A DNA stretch of 64,000 nucleotides from an uncultured Myxococcales bacterium. GTDB taxonomy: Bacteria; Myxococcota_A; UBA9042. Both the position numbers and the translations under genes were made by a program. The stretch's first letter is position 1; the number at the start of each line of letters is the position of its first letter. The DNA lies in contig CAIMLR010000014.1 of NCBI GenBank assembly GCA_903842345.1, positions 1 through 64,000 of the forward strand, given 5' to 3'. Of this stretch, positions 42,053 through 51,148 are shown piece by piece. Below the pieces are notes generated by a model. It was not told where the DNA came from, did no database searches, and worked only from the letters and a program-made list of their open reading frames with translations.

Positions 42053-45000
42053 ATGATCGACGTCCGCAGCCCAGACCCGGTGTCAGGGGAAGTCGCGCGC
42101 AGCCGCCGCGTGGCGCTTGTTGGCGCCGGCATCGCCGCGTGGCTCGCCGCGCTCGGCGTCGCGCTGCCGTTGTTGGGTCAACCGGCGATCCAGCCGCCGC
42201 TGTCCGCCTTCAATATGCTTCTGCTCGCGCTGGTGCACCTCGCCGATGAGCCGGGCAGCATGCTCCGCTGGTCGCGCAAGGTCCGGCTGACGCTCACGGC
42301 CCTGCCGCTCGTCGCTGCGACGTTCGCGGGGATGTGGCTGGCGTTCCACTGGCCGTTTGACATCTGCTCGGCGGCCTGGCCCTTCCCGACGGACATGGCG
42401 CCGACCGCGGCGTGCGTGGGTGCCGTCTGGTTGATCGCGGCGAGTCGGCTGGCCGCGGATCGGCCGGAATGGACGCGCCTTTCCGCGATCCTGGGCATCG
42501 CCGCGTTGCCGCCGGCCGTGACGAGCCTCGTCGGCTGGGTCTTTGGACCGACGATCGTGAGCTCCGTCGCGACGCCTCTCTACCTGCGCGTCCCGGCGGC
42601 AATCGCAGTGACGGCCCTTGTCGCAGCGCGGATGACCTCACCGCTGCAGGACATGCCGTTCCGCTGGCTCTACAGCGACCGCTCGACCGCCAGCTGGCTG
42701 CGCCGCCTGATGCTGACCGTGCTCGTGCTCATTCCCCTGTTGATGCTGCTGCAGGACCACGCGGTCGACCACAAATGGTACCAACCGCATGCGGCGGCGA
42801 TGGTGAGCACGGTCTTGATGCTGACCATCGGCTTCACCGGGATTCTGTGGTCGGCGAGCAAGCTGAACCGTGCGGAGACCTTGCTGCGGAGCGCGCAGGC
42901 GGAACTGGAGCAACGCGTCGCGGATCGCACGCATGAACTCGCACTGGCCAATCAGGCGCTCAGCCGGGACATTACGGAACGCCGGCGCGTCGACGGACAG
43001 CTGCGCGCGTCGCGCGAGCGGCTGCGGGCGGTGACGGAGTCCGCGATCGATCCGATCCTGACGGTCGACGCGAACGGCCAAATCGTGCAGTGGAATCAGG
43101 CGGCGACGCAGGTGTTCGACTACCCGGAGTCGGCGATTCTGGGCGCCCGACTGGAGCTGCTGTTGCCTGAGCTCGGGGACGCCCCCAACAGCGTCAGCCC
43201 GTTCCCAGTGCGCATCGCGAGCTGGCTGGGGCAGACCCGCCGCTGCGGGGGCCGCCGCAGCTCAGGCACCGCCATCGATCTGGAAGTCTCGTGCGCGACG
43301 TGGCAGGACCGGGAGGACCGCTTCTACTCGATCATCGGCCGCGACGTGACGGCGCGATCGCGCGCTGAAGCGGAGTTGACCGATGCCAAGGACGCCGCGG
43401 AGATGGCCAACCGCTCCAAAAGCCAGTTCCTCGCCAACATGAGCCACGAGATTCGCACGCCGATGAACGTGATCCTCGGCATGGCGGAGCTGATCGGCAA
43501 TACCGAGTTGACCGACGACCAGCGCCGCTACCTGCATTCAACGCAGGAAGCGGGCGATCACCTGCTGGAAATCATCAACGATATTTTGGATCTATCAAAA
43601 GTTGAAGCGGGCGCGCTGCAGCTGGACGCGACGGAGTTCGATATCCGCGAACTGGCCGAGCAGACCGTGGAGTTCCTCGCGCCGCGCGCCTACAGCAAGC
43701 ACCTGGAGATCGTGTGTCACCTCGAGCGGGCCCTGCCGCCGTCCGTGATTGCCGATCCCCAGCGGCTGCGGCAGGTGCTTGTCAACCTGCTTGGCAACGC
43801 GGTCAAATTCACCGATTCGGGTTGCGTCGAGCTGTTTGTGGACGTCGCCGGGCCGGATCGCCTGCATCTCGCGGTCAAGGACACCGGATGCGGCATTGCC
43901 CCGGAGATGCACACGGTGATCTTCGACAGCTTCACGCAGGTGGATGCCTCGTCGACGCGGCGGCATGGCGGCACGGGCCTGGGCCTGGCAATTTCGCGGC
44001 AGTTGGTCGAGCGGATGGGCGGCAGGCTGCGCGTGGAGAGCAGCGCCGACGCCGGGAGCACGTTCCACATCGACATCCCGGTGCAATTCGACCAGCGCCC
44101 GAGTTGGTCGGTGGCGCGGGCGCTCGAGATGGATCCGCCGCTGCGCGACAAGCTGCGGCAGTGCCGTGCGCTCGTGGCGGGCGGTCACGCGGTGTTCCGG
44201 CAGTCGCTGCGGGCACAGTTGGCCGAGGTGGGCGCGACGGTGACGGACGTCGCCGACTGCCCGGCGATGCTGGCGGAGTTGCACGCGGCGGAGGTCGCAG
44301 GCCGGCCGTTTGCGCTGTTGGTGCTGGACGCGGACGTCGGCGGAATCGATGGGTATGCGGCCGCTCGTCGGGTTGTTGACGCCGGGCTTGCGAATCCGCC
44401 GCGCGTCGCGATGACCAAGCCGAGCGAGGAACCCGACGACGCGCCCAACCGCCGGCAAGCCAACGTCGCCGTCCTGGTGCGCAAGCCGGTGCGCCCGCGC
44501 GCCCTGCTGGATGCGCTGGCGATCACGCTGGGGACGCGGCAGGAACAGGAAGCGACGTCCAGCGAGCGCACCGACGTGCTGGCGGGGCCCCCGCGCACCG
44601 TGCTTGTGGTGGACGATGCCGGCGACAATCTGCGGCTGATGGAAGCGTTCCTGCGGGATACCGGATGGCGCGTGGAGACGGCCGATGACGGTGCGCAGGC
44701 TGTTGAACGCTGGCGGGCGGGCCAGTTTGATGCAATCCTGATGGACCTGCAGATGCCGGTGATGGATGGGCTGACGGCGACGCGCGAGATCCGTCGGCTG
44801 GAAATCGCGCTGGGCCGTGCACCGACGCCGATTGTCGCGGTCACGGCGCACGCGTTGGCCGAGGCGCGCACCCAAAGTCTGCAAGCAGGCTGTTCAGCGT
44901 TCCTCGCCAAGCCGCTGCGCCGCGCGCGGTTGTTGCATGTGCTTACTGAAGTGTTTCTCGGCGCGCTGCACAGCCCGTCCGGCGAGGATGGCATGATCGA

Positions 45001-45280
45001 GATTGTGGTGGATCCTCTGTTGCTGACGCTGATTCCGAGCTTCCTCGCGCATCGGCAGGAGGACGTGGCCACGGTTGAGAACGCGCTCGCCAACGGCGAT
45101 TTCACGACGATTCGCCTGCTCGGGCACAGCATGAAAGGCTCAGGCGGCAGCTACGGGTTCGAGGTCATCAGCCGGATCGGCCGCGAACTCGAATTGGCGG
45201 CGCGCGCGGAGGATGGCGGCGCCATTCGCCAAGCGCTGACGGAACTCGTCGACTATCTGGGCCGCGTGCACGTTCAGTAG
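42053..45280 (+). CDS. Membrane hybrid histidine kinase (BarA-like layout) with HPt
   Basis: A 1075-residue hybrid kinase. About eight hydrophobic segments (MASE-like, to about residue 280) are followed by a coiled-coil, a PAS domain, and an H-box NMSHEIRTPMN with His near 464. An ATPase domain (GNAVKFTDSG, DTGCGIAPE, GTGLGLAI) comes next, then two receivers and a C-terminal HPt domain (GHSMKGSGGSYGF, His near 1024). The first receiver looks degenerate, lacking the acidic pair at its start; the second is complete with Asp near 897 (ILMDLQMP). All phosphorelay steps are thus in one protein, leaving a separate output regulator to be found. AAGGG precedes the ATG. The next gene, a receiver/metallo-beta-lactamase fusion, is a candidate. 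Confidence 0.92.
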   Translation: MIDVRSPDPVSGEVARSRRVALVGAGIAAWLAALGVALPLLGQPAIQPPLSAFNMLLLALVHLADEPGSMLRWSRKVRLTLTALPLVAATFAGMWLAFHWPFDICSAAWPFPTDMAPTAACVGAVWLIAASRLAADRPEWTRLSAILGIAALPPAVTSLVGWVFGPTIVSSVATPLYLRVPAAIAVTALVAARMTSPLQDMPFRWLYSDRSTASWLRRLMLTVLVLIPLLMLLQDHAVDHKWYQPHAAAMVSTVLMLTIGFTGILWSASKLNRAETLLRSAQAELEQRVADRTHELALANQALSRDITERRRVDGQLRASRERLRAVTESAIDPILTVDANGQIVQWNQAATQVFDYPESAILGARLELLLPELGDAPNSVSPFPVRIASWLGQTRRCGGRRSSGTAIDLEVSCATWQDREDRFYSIIGRDVTARSRAEAELTDAKDAAEMANRSKSQFLANMSHEIRTPMNVILGMAELIGNTELTDDQRRYLHSTQEAGDHLLEIINDILDLSKVEAGALQLDATEFDIRELAEQTVEFLAPRAYSKHLEIVCHLERALPPSVIADPQRLRQVLVNLLGNAVKFTDSGCVELFVDVAGPDRLHLAVKDTGCGIAPEMHTVIFDSFTQVDASSTRRHGGTGLGLAISRQLVERMGGRLRVESSADAGSTFHIDIPVQFDQRPSWSVARALEMDPPLRDKLRQCRALVAGGHAVFRQSLRAQLAEVGATVTDVADCPAMLAELHAAEVAGRPFALLVLDADVGGIDGYAAARRVVDAGLANPPRVAMTKPSEEPDDAPNRRQANVAVLVRKPVRPRALLDALAITLGTRQEQEATSSERTDVLAGPPRTVLVVDDAGDNLRLMEAFLRDTGWRVETADDGAQAVERWRAGQFDAILMDLQMPVMDGLTATREIRRLEIALGRAPTPIVAVTAHALAEARTQSLQAGCSAFLAKPLRRARLLHVLTEVFLGALHSPSGEDGMIEIVVDPLLLTLIPSFLAHRQEDVATVENALANGDFTTIRLLGHSMKGSGGSYGFEVISRIGRELELAARAEDGGAIRQALTELVDYLGRVHVQ

Positions 45281-45349
45281 CGCCAACGTTCTTGCGGGAA
45301 GTGCCGACGAGGACTACGGTAAAGACCAGATGACGGTCGGAGGCGGGTC

Positions 45350-46633
45350 TTGACGAGCAAACAAACGGCGAAGCAGAAACCGGGGCGCATTCTCGTTGTC
45401 GAGGATCAGCCCGATATTCAGGCGCTGATCGCCGCGATTCTCCGCCCGGACGGCCATCAGGTCACGTTTGCGAACGACGGTGAAGCCGGCGTGCAGATGG
45501 CGCAGCGCGACCCGCCGGACGTGATCCTCCTCGACCTGATGATGCCCAAGCTGCACGGGTATCAGGTGCTGCAGGCGCTCCGCGCCCATCCGGCGACCCA
45601 GCGCGTCGCGATCGTCGTGGTTTCGGCCAAGGCGTATGCGAGCGATCAGCGCAAAGCGCTGGAAATGGGCGCCTCCGCGTTCCTGCAGAAGCCATTTGAG
45701 GCCAAGGCCCTGCGCGCGTTGGTGCGCCAGCAGCTGGACAAGGCGGTGCTGACGTTCTGGGGCGCGCGCGGGTCGATTGCGGCACCCGGGCCGGACACGG
45801 TGCGCTATGGCGGCAATACGCCCTGCGTTTCGTTGGCGTATCGCGGCGTGCAGATCGTGCTCGACGCAGGCACGGGCATCCGGCCTTTGGGCGTGTCGAT
45901 GCAGGCGGCGGCTTGTGGCGCGCCGTTTGAAGTCAATCTGCTGATCACGCACACGCACTGGGACCACATCCAAGGCTTCCCGTTTTTCACGCCGGCGTTC
46001 GTGCCGGGCAACCGCATCAACGTGTTTGGCCCGCATTCGACTGAAAAGCCGCTGGAGAAGGTGCTGCGCGGCCAGATGGACCACGAGTACTTTCCGGTGG
46101 CGCTGGGCGACATGGCGGCGACGATTACGGTGCGCGACGTGGCGATGGACCCGTTCCAGGTCGGCCCGTTCCAGGTGCGCGCAACCTACATGAACCATCC
46201 GGGCATGACGTTGGGCTACCGGCTGGAAGCCGAGGGCCTTATCGTGGCGTACGCGACTGACACGGAGCCGTTCCGCGCTTTGCTGCCGACGCTGAAAACG
46301 GGCGAAAACGTCGTCGAATTCGCGCGCAGCCAGGATCAGGAGCTCATCGACCTGGTGCGCGACGCCGACGTCTACATCGCCGACGCCCAGTATTCGCCCG
46401 AGGAATACGCCAAGAAGACCGGCTGGGGTCACACGAACTACGTCGATGCCGTGACGATTGCGATCGAGGCGAACGTCAAGCGATTGGTGCTGTTCTCCCA
46501 CGATCCCATGCATGGCGACACGCAAATCGACCAGAAATTGGCCCACTGTCGCGCGCTCGTTGCGGCGGCGGGCAAGTCCATCGAGGTCATCGCGGCAGCG
46601 GAGAGCGTGCCGCTGGAAATCCTCGCGCGGTAA
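45350..46633 (+). CDS. Receiver domain fused to a metallo-beta-lactamase-fold hydrolase
   Basis: A 427-residue two-domain protein. The receiver (residues 12-125) has E18-D19, phospho-acceptor D62, a Ser at the Thr/Ser position and Lys in LQKPF. From about residue 135 there is a metallo-beta-lactamase domain with the metal motif THTHWDHIQGFPFF (near 203-208), a later His in MNHPGM and ATDTE for the bridging Asp. Related domains cleave cyclic nucleotides or phosphodiesters; the substrate here is unknown. The start is a TTG with GGAGG eight bases upstream. It is 69 bases behind the hybrid kinase with HPt, so a phosphorelay ending in an enzyme rather than a transcription factor is plausible. Confidence 0.88.
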   Translation: MTSKQTAKQKPGRILVVEDQPDIQALIAAILRPDGHQVTFANDGEAGVQMAQRDPPDVILLDLMMPKLHGYQVLQALRAHPATQRVAIVVVSAKAYASDQRKALEMGASAFLQKPFEAKALRALVRQQLDKAVLTFWGARGSIAAPGPDTVRYGGNTPCVSLAYRGVQIVLDAGTGIRPLGVSMQAAACGAPFEVNLLITHTHWDHIQGFPFFTPAFVPGNRINVFGPHSTEKPLEKVLRGQMDHEYFPVALGDMAATITVRDVAMDPFQVGPFQVRATYMNHPGMTLGYRLEAEGLIVAYATDTEPFRALLPTLKTGENVVEFARSQDQELIDLVRDADVYIADAQYSPEEYAKKTGWGHTNYVDAVTIAIEANVKRLVLFSHDPMHGDTQIDQKLAHCRALVAAAGKSIEVIAAAESVPLEILAR

Positions 46634-46717
46634 CCGCTCGCGCTTCACCCCCTGCAGCCTGGCCGGCAGCCGATCCCGTTGCGCGACGCGACGCTGCTTG
46701 TCCATCCGGAGTCGACG

Positions 46718-47443
46718 ATGGCGCACAAGGCCACGCACCGCACGATGGGCGCGCTTGCGGCAGTGATGCTGCTGAGTCAGTGCGCCAAGACGTCTCCACC
46801 CTTGCCGACCGCGCCGCTGGTGCTGCCGCCGTTGTGCCCGCCTCAGCCGGACGCTGCGAACGTTGAAGCGGTCGACCGCATGCGCGCGGCGCTCCTGCGC
46901 GTGCTGGCGTTGCAGCGCGGCATGCAGGTGGGCGACATCGGCACCGGCGGCGGCTGGTTCACCGTGCGGGTCGCCAAGGCCATCGGCAAGGACGGCAGGG
47001 TCTACGGCACGGACATCAACGCGGCGACGCTGGACGGACTGCGCCACGCGCCGCCGCTGGGCGAGGATGCCGCGCCGATGCAGTTTACGCTGGTGACGGG
47101 CGAACGCGAGACAGGACTTGACGATGTGCCGGACAACAGTCTGGATCTGCTTATGATGATCGACTCGCTCTGTTTTGACGACCGCGTGCCGCGCGCGGCC
47201 AATCGCGCCTACCTCGGCAAGTTCCTGCGCGTGCTCAAGCCCGGCGGGCGGCTTGTCCACCACATGGATTGCACGTGCCGCACGACGGTGGCCGAGACTG
47301 AGGCGCTGTTCGTCGCGAGCGGGTTCACAGAGCCGCCTGGCCACCCGCAGCTGACGTGCGCGGAACTCTCGACGGCGGCTTGCCCGACGGCCGAAGCGCA
47401 GGCGCGCGCGCAGTTTGTCGGCGTCTTCCAGAAGGCGCGGTAG
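46718..47443 (+). CDS. Lipoprotein with class I SAM-methyltransferase domain
   Basis: A 241-residue protein with a lipoprotein-type signal (VMLLSQC) and a Pro-rich linker, then a Rossmann methyltransferase fold: motif I VGDIGTGGGWF, acidic end of strand two YGTDIN, and motif IV-like LDLLMMIDSLCF followed by LKPGGRLV. An exported methyltransferase is odd, because the periplasm is not expected to hold S-adenosylmethionine. Either the signal is not used, the ligand differs, or the domain has another role. ATG 46718 with GGAG is preferred. It precedes a porin gene on the same strand. Confidence 0.75.
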   Translation: MAHKATHRTMGALAAVMLLSQCAKTSPPLPTAPLVLPPLCPPQPDAANVEAVDRMRAALLRVLALQRGMQVGDIGTGGGWFTVRVAKAIGKDGRVYGTDINAATLDGLRHAPPLGEDAAPMQFTLVTGERETGLDDVPDNSLDLLMMIDSLCFDDRVPRAANRAYLGKFLRVLKPGGRLVHHMDCTCRTTVAETEALFVASGFTEPPGHPQLTCAELSTAACPTAEAQARAQFVGVFQKAR

Positions 47444-47500
47444 CCGGCGCACGTGCGGCAGCAACTGGACGACGCGGCCGATTGCCCCTATCGTCGCCGC

Positions 47501-48718
47501 ATGACGCGTATCCTCGCCATTGCACTCACACTCTTTGCCCTTCCCGCCCTCGGCCAAATGGCCGCGGAGCCAACGCCGACTGCGGAGCCGTCGCCCCTCG
47601 CAGTGGCGCTGTCGCGGGAGATGACCACGAGTTCCGGCGACGTGTTTGGCGATGACGACGGCGGGCCGATGAGCATCCGCGCGCTGCTGCAGACCCGCTA
47701 CGGCCAGTCGTGGCCCCTGTCCGTGCGCCCAGGCGAGCGCGCGCTGGTGCAGGCGAACGACGGTTGGCGGGTCGAACGGGCGTTCGTGCGGCTCTCGGCC
47801 AAGCCGACGACCTGGCTGACCGGCAAGATCCTGCTGGATTTTGCCGCGCTGCGCGACGGCAACGCCATCCAGACCGTGAAGCTGGCGTACGCTGAGGTGG
47901 AGCCGGCGTCGCGGGTCAAGATCACCGCGGGCCTGTTCAAGCGCTCCTATTCGCTGCTTGAGCTGTTGCCGATCGCCGAGTACGAGTTTGCCGACACGGG
48001 TCTCGCCGACACGCTCATCCAGGACACCGGTTTTGGCGGCCGAGACATGGGCGCGATGGTCGCGGTGCAACCGTTGCCCAAGAAGAAGTGGCTCAAGCTG
48101 TTTGTCGCGGCCTTTCAAGGTGGCCACATCGCGACGGACGCGCGGCCCGATGGCCTGCTGACCGCCCGCGCTGAATCGACGCCGGTCAAGCACCTGCACC
48201 TCGGCGCGGACGTCGCGTGGCGGCGGGCGCAGACAGCGCCGAACATCCTCCCAGTGGATGGCCCGCAGGATGCAGGCATGGCCTGGAGCGCGGACGCGAT
48301 GCTGCAATTCGACACGTGGGAAGTGCGCGCGGAAATGCTCGGCGGCGATCGGACGGACGTGCTGCACCGCGCCAATCCGGAGGTGGGCGCCGACGCGAAG
48401 TCGTTCCTCGGCGCGTGGCTGCTCGGGGTCTACCGCATCCCGGTGCGGACTGCCGTCGTCATGCCCGCGCTGCGGCTGGAGTGGTTGGACACCGACCGCG
48501 ATCGCCCCGTGGGCGGCCATCTGCTGGCTTCCGGCGCGCTGAACATCGACTTTGGCGGGCGCGTGCGCCTCCTGCTGGATTTGACGCGGCAGTGGGTCCA
48601 GGACAACACGATTCCGATTGGCCAGAAGCCCAAGGGCGACACGGACCTCGGCACGTACATGACATTCCACGACGCGGCGTACTGGAAGTTCGTCACGCAG
48701 CTGCAAGTGCGGCTGTAG
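47501..48718 (+). CDS. Predicted phosphate-selective-type porin
   Basis: A 405-residue outer-membrane protein with a signal peptide ending PALG and about 16 alternating strands. It contains VERAFVRLSAKPTTWLTGKILLDFA and KLAYAEVEPASRVKITAGLFKRSYSLLELLP, the pattern of OprO/OprP-type porins. The C-terminal strand FVTQLQVRL ends without the usual Phe. An acidic Pro-rich stretch follows the signal. ATG 47501 is preferred over an upstream in-frame start. Substrate preference cannot be read from the sequence. Confidence 0.75.
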   Translation: MTRILAIALTLFALPALGQMAAEPTPTAEPSPLAVALSREMTTSSGDVFGDDDGGPMSIRALLQTRYGQSWPLSVRPGERALVQANDGWRVERAFVRLSAKPTTWLTGKILLDFAALRDGNAIQTVKLAYAEVEPASRVKITAGLFKRSYSLLELLPIAEYEFADTGLADTLIQDTGFGGRDMGAMVAVQPLPKKKWLKLFVAAFQGGHIATDARPDGLLTARAESTPVKHLHLGADVAWRRAQTAPNILPVDGPQDAGMAWSADAMLQFDTWEVRAEMLGGDRTDVLHRANPEVGADAKSFLGAWLLGVYRIPVRTAVVMPALRLEWLDTDRDRPVGGHLLASGALNIDFGGRVRLLLDLTRQWVQDNTIPIGQKPKGDTDLGTYMTFHDAAYWKFVTQLQVRL

Positions 48719-48730
48719 GAGCGCGCCCGC

Positions 48731-49165
48731 ATGGATTCGCCGCAGCACAGCCTGCCGTCGCGCGTCGTCTTTGGCGTGCTGGTCCTGGTCAGCTACGTCG
48801 CCATCGCGGGCACCGTGCAGCAGCTCTATCCATTTTCAGTCTTTGACATGTACGCCCACCCCGCGACTTCTGCGAGCCGAATTGCCGTGCGCGACGCCGC
48901 GGGCGTTGTCAGTGAAGTCTCCGCGTGGACCGATTGGCAATGCGACGGGCCCATCGCGTTGGCGGTCGCGCCAGACCACGATGAACGTTCGCCGTACAGC
49001 ATTCCCTACCGCGACCGCGAGGCGCAGGAGTGGCTTTCGGCGCACCGGGGCGCAGGCGCGCAGGCCGTCGCGATCGTGCGGCACATCTGGTGGCTCCAGC
49101 CGCAGCCGGGCCAAGCGGAGATCGAGGATCGCGTGCTGCTGCACTGCAAGGCGAGGCGGCCATGA
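48731..49165 (+). CDS. Small single-pass membrane protein
   Basis: A 144-residue protein with one N-terminal transmembrane segment (about 12-30) and an approximately 110-residue extracytoplasmic part with PFSVFDMYA after the membrane and Trp-rich C-terminus (HIWWLQPQ). It overlaps the next gene (ATGA), a polytopic membrane protein, so the two probably act together. GGAG precedes the ATG. No family was recognised. Confidence 0.75.
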   Translation: MDSPQHSLPSRVVFGVLVLVSYVAIAGTVQQLYPFSVFDMYAHPATSASRIAVRDAAGVVSEVSAWTDWQCDGPIALAVAPDHDERSPYSIPYRDREAQEWLSAHRGAGAQAVAIVRHIWWLQPQPGQAEIEDRVLLHCKARRP

Positions 49166-50223
49166 GCTTCGCGCCCCTCGCCAGCAGTTACTGGGACGGC
49201 CGATCGCGGAGCTTCCTGCGGGTCGGCTTGGCCATCATCGTCGCGAGCAACCTGCTTGGCGCGGCGGCGACGGTGTGGCAGGACCAGCGCGGCACGTGGT
49301 CGCATCCCATGGCCCCGGATTGGTTGCTCAACCTCGGCGGTTCACCGCTTGTCGGGCTGCTGCTGATTGTCGCGCTGTTGGCGATCGGCCAATTCGCCCG
49401 CAAGCCGGGGCAGCTCGCGGCGGGCGCGCTGGCGTTGGTGACCATGGCGCTGCTTGTCGAAGCTGATGGCGCGCTCAACGAGGGGCCCAAACGCCACTTC
49501 TTTGCGCCGGGTCTGGCGTTGCTGGGCTGGCTGGCTGGGCTCGCGTTTGCGCGCCTTGTGGCGTGGCGCAGCGGGCACGCGCGCGCGGACCAGACGGCGT
49601 GGCAGGAAATCCACGCAGAGATCGGCGCAGTCGCCGCGCTGGCAGGCAACTACGTCGATGCCGTCGCGAGCAAGCTGATCCACGTTGGCCCGGGCTGGGC
49701 CAATGACACAACGCTGCGCTCCGTGATCCTGAGCCACCATCCGCTTGGCGATGGCTCACTGGCCGGACAATACGCGCATTTCATCGCCGGGAGCGCTGCC
49801 GCGTCCCAAGTGCTGGCCGTCGCGACGCTGATCGTGCAAGGCGGCGCGTGCCTGATGCTGGTAGGACCGCGCTGGCGGTTGCTGGCGGGCCTCGCCGTCT
49901 TCGCCTTTCACTGCAACGTGGAGCTGCTCGCTGACATCGGCTACGGCCCGGCGCGCATGACGCTGCTGCTCTTCTGCCTGCCCTGGCCGCTCTACCTGCC
50001 GCGCCTGCTGCGGCGGTGGCCGCGCGCCGTGGCGTACTTTGCCGTCAGTGCGCCCATGACGGCGCCCGTCGTTTCGCGTACACAGTTGCTGCGGGCGAGC
50101 GCGCTGGTTGTCGCACTTGTCGCGGCGACCGTCGTGACCGCGCGCGCCCTGCCCATCCGCGCCTACACCGCGCTACACCACAGCTATTCCGGCGAGCGGT
50201 CAGGACCGCGGCCGCAACCTTGA
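49162..50223 (+). CDS. Polytopic membrane protein, HTTM-like
   Basis: A 353-residue protein with about eight hydrophobic segments. The N-terminal region (YWDGRSRSFLRVGLAIIVASNLL) and later HFHCNVELL-like segments recall HTTM/vitamin-K-dependent-carboxylase-like membrane proteins, but the match is loose. Translation is coupled to the small membrane protein before it. Twelve bases after it a dehydrogenase gene starts on the same strand, so 48731-51144 may be one transcript. Function unknown. Confidence 0.7.
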   Translation: MSFAPLASSYWDGRSRSFLRVGLAIIVASNLLGAAATVWQDQRGTWSHPMAPDWLLNLGGSPLVGLLLIVALLAIGQFARKPGQLAAGALALVTMALLVEADGALNEGPKRHFFAPGLALLGWLAGLAFARLVAWRSGHARADQTAWQEIHAEIGAVAALAGNYVDAVASKLIHVGPGWANDTTLRSVILSHHPLGDGSLAGQYAHFIAGSAAASQVLAVATLIVQGGACLMLVGPRWRLLAGLAVFAFHCNVELLADIGYGPARMTLLLFCLPWPLYLPRLLRRWPRAVAYFAVSAPMTAPVVSRTQLLRASALVVALVAATVVTARALPIRAYTALHHSYSGERSGPRPQP

Positions 50224-50235
50224 GGAAACCCGCCC

Positions 50236-51144
50236 ATGTCGTCGATTGCCGAGAAGAAATACAGCCACCTCCCGCCGCAGAAGGTCGCCTTCATCGGTCT
50301 GGGCGTGATGGGCGCGCCGATGGCGGGACACCTGGCGCGCGCCGGGCACCGCGTGACGGTGTTCAATCGCACGCCGGAGAAAGCACTGGCGTGGCAGGCG
50401 GAATTTGGCCAAAGCGCGGCGCCGACGCCGGCCGAGGCGGCCCACACCGCCAAGTTTGTCGGCCTGTGCGTGGGCAATGACGACGATGTGCGGCAGGTCG
50501 TGGCCGGCCCCGATGGCATCCTGGAGAGCGCGCAGCCCGGCACGGTGATTTGCGACCATACGACGACGAGCGCGGAGCTCGCCCGCGAACTCGCGGCGCT
50601 GTGCGCGGAACAGGGCGTGGCGTTTATCGATGCGCCGGTGTCCGGCGGCCAAGCAGGCGCGCAGAACGGGCTGCTTGCCGTGATGGCGGGCGGCGATCCG
50701 GCCGCGTTCGCCAAGGCGCAACCGCTGATGCTGGCCTACGCCAAGGCTGTCACGCGAATCGGCGATTCCGGCGCGGGCCAGCTGACCAAGATGGTCAACC
50801 AGATCTGCATCGCCGGCCTTGTGCAAGGGCTCGCGGAGGCGCTCGCCTTTGGCCAGAAAGCCGGTTTGCCGATGGAGCAGGTCCTGGACGTCATTGCCAA
50901 AGGCGCGGCGCAGAGCTGGCAGATGGACAACCGCGGCAAGACGATGCTGGCGGGGCAATTCGACTTCGGCTTTGCCGTCGATTGGATGCGCAAGGACCTC
51001 GGGCTGGTCTTTGACGAAGCGGCGCGCGTTCAGGCGGAAGTGCCGATCGCACGAGTCGTGGACGCGTTCTACGCCGAAGTGCAGGCCCAAGGCGGCGCGC
51101 GCTGGGATACCAGTTCGCTGATGGTGCGGCTCACGGAAAAATGA
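50236..51144 (+). CDS. 3-hydroxyisobutyrate-dehydrogenase-family reductase
   Basis: A 302-residue beta-hydroxyacid dehydrogenase. An approximately 15-residue N-terminal extension precedes the dinucleotide motif GLGVMGAPMA, the substrate motif DAPVSGGQAGA and the catalytic Lys in GQLTKMVNQ. The N-R-T after the second strand (VFNRTPEK) is typical of members that prefer NADP(H). Candidate substrates are 3-hydroxyisobutyrate, tartronate semialdehyde, glyoxylate or succinic semialdehyde. No pathway genes nearby decide. GAGGA precedes the ATG. Confidence 0.92.
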   Translation: MSSIAEKKYSHLPPQKVAFIGLGVMGAPMAGHLARAGHRVTVFNRTPEKALAWQAEFGQSAAPTPAEAAHTAKFVGLCVGNDDDVRQVVAGPDGILESAQPGTVICDHTTTSAELARELAALCAEQGVAFIDAPVSGGQAGAQNGLLAVMAGGDPAAFAKAQPLMLAYAKAVTRIGDSGAGQLTKMVNQICIAGLVQGLAEALAFGQKAGLPMEQVLDVIAKGAAQSWQMDNRGKTMLAGQFDFGFAVDWMRKDLGLVFDEAARVQAEVPIARVVDAFYAEVQAQGGARWDTSSLMVRLTEK

Positions 51145-51148
51145 CCGC

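Noticed and set aside
45314-48748. Long minus-strand open frame opposite the receiver/MBL, methyltransferase and porin genes
   Set aside because: Same codon-bias artefact; the opposite strand has well-supported genes with ribosome sites and family motifs.
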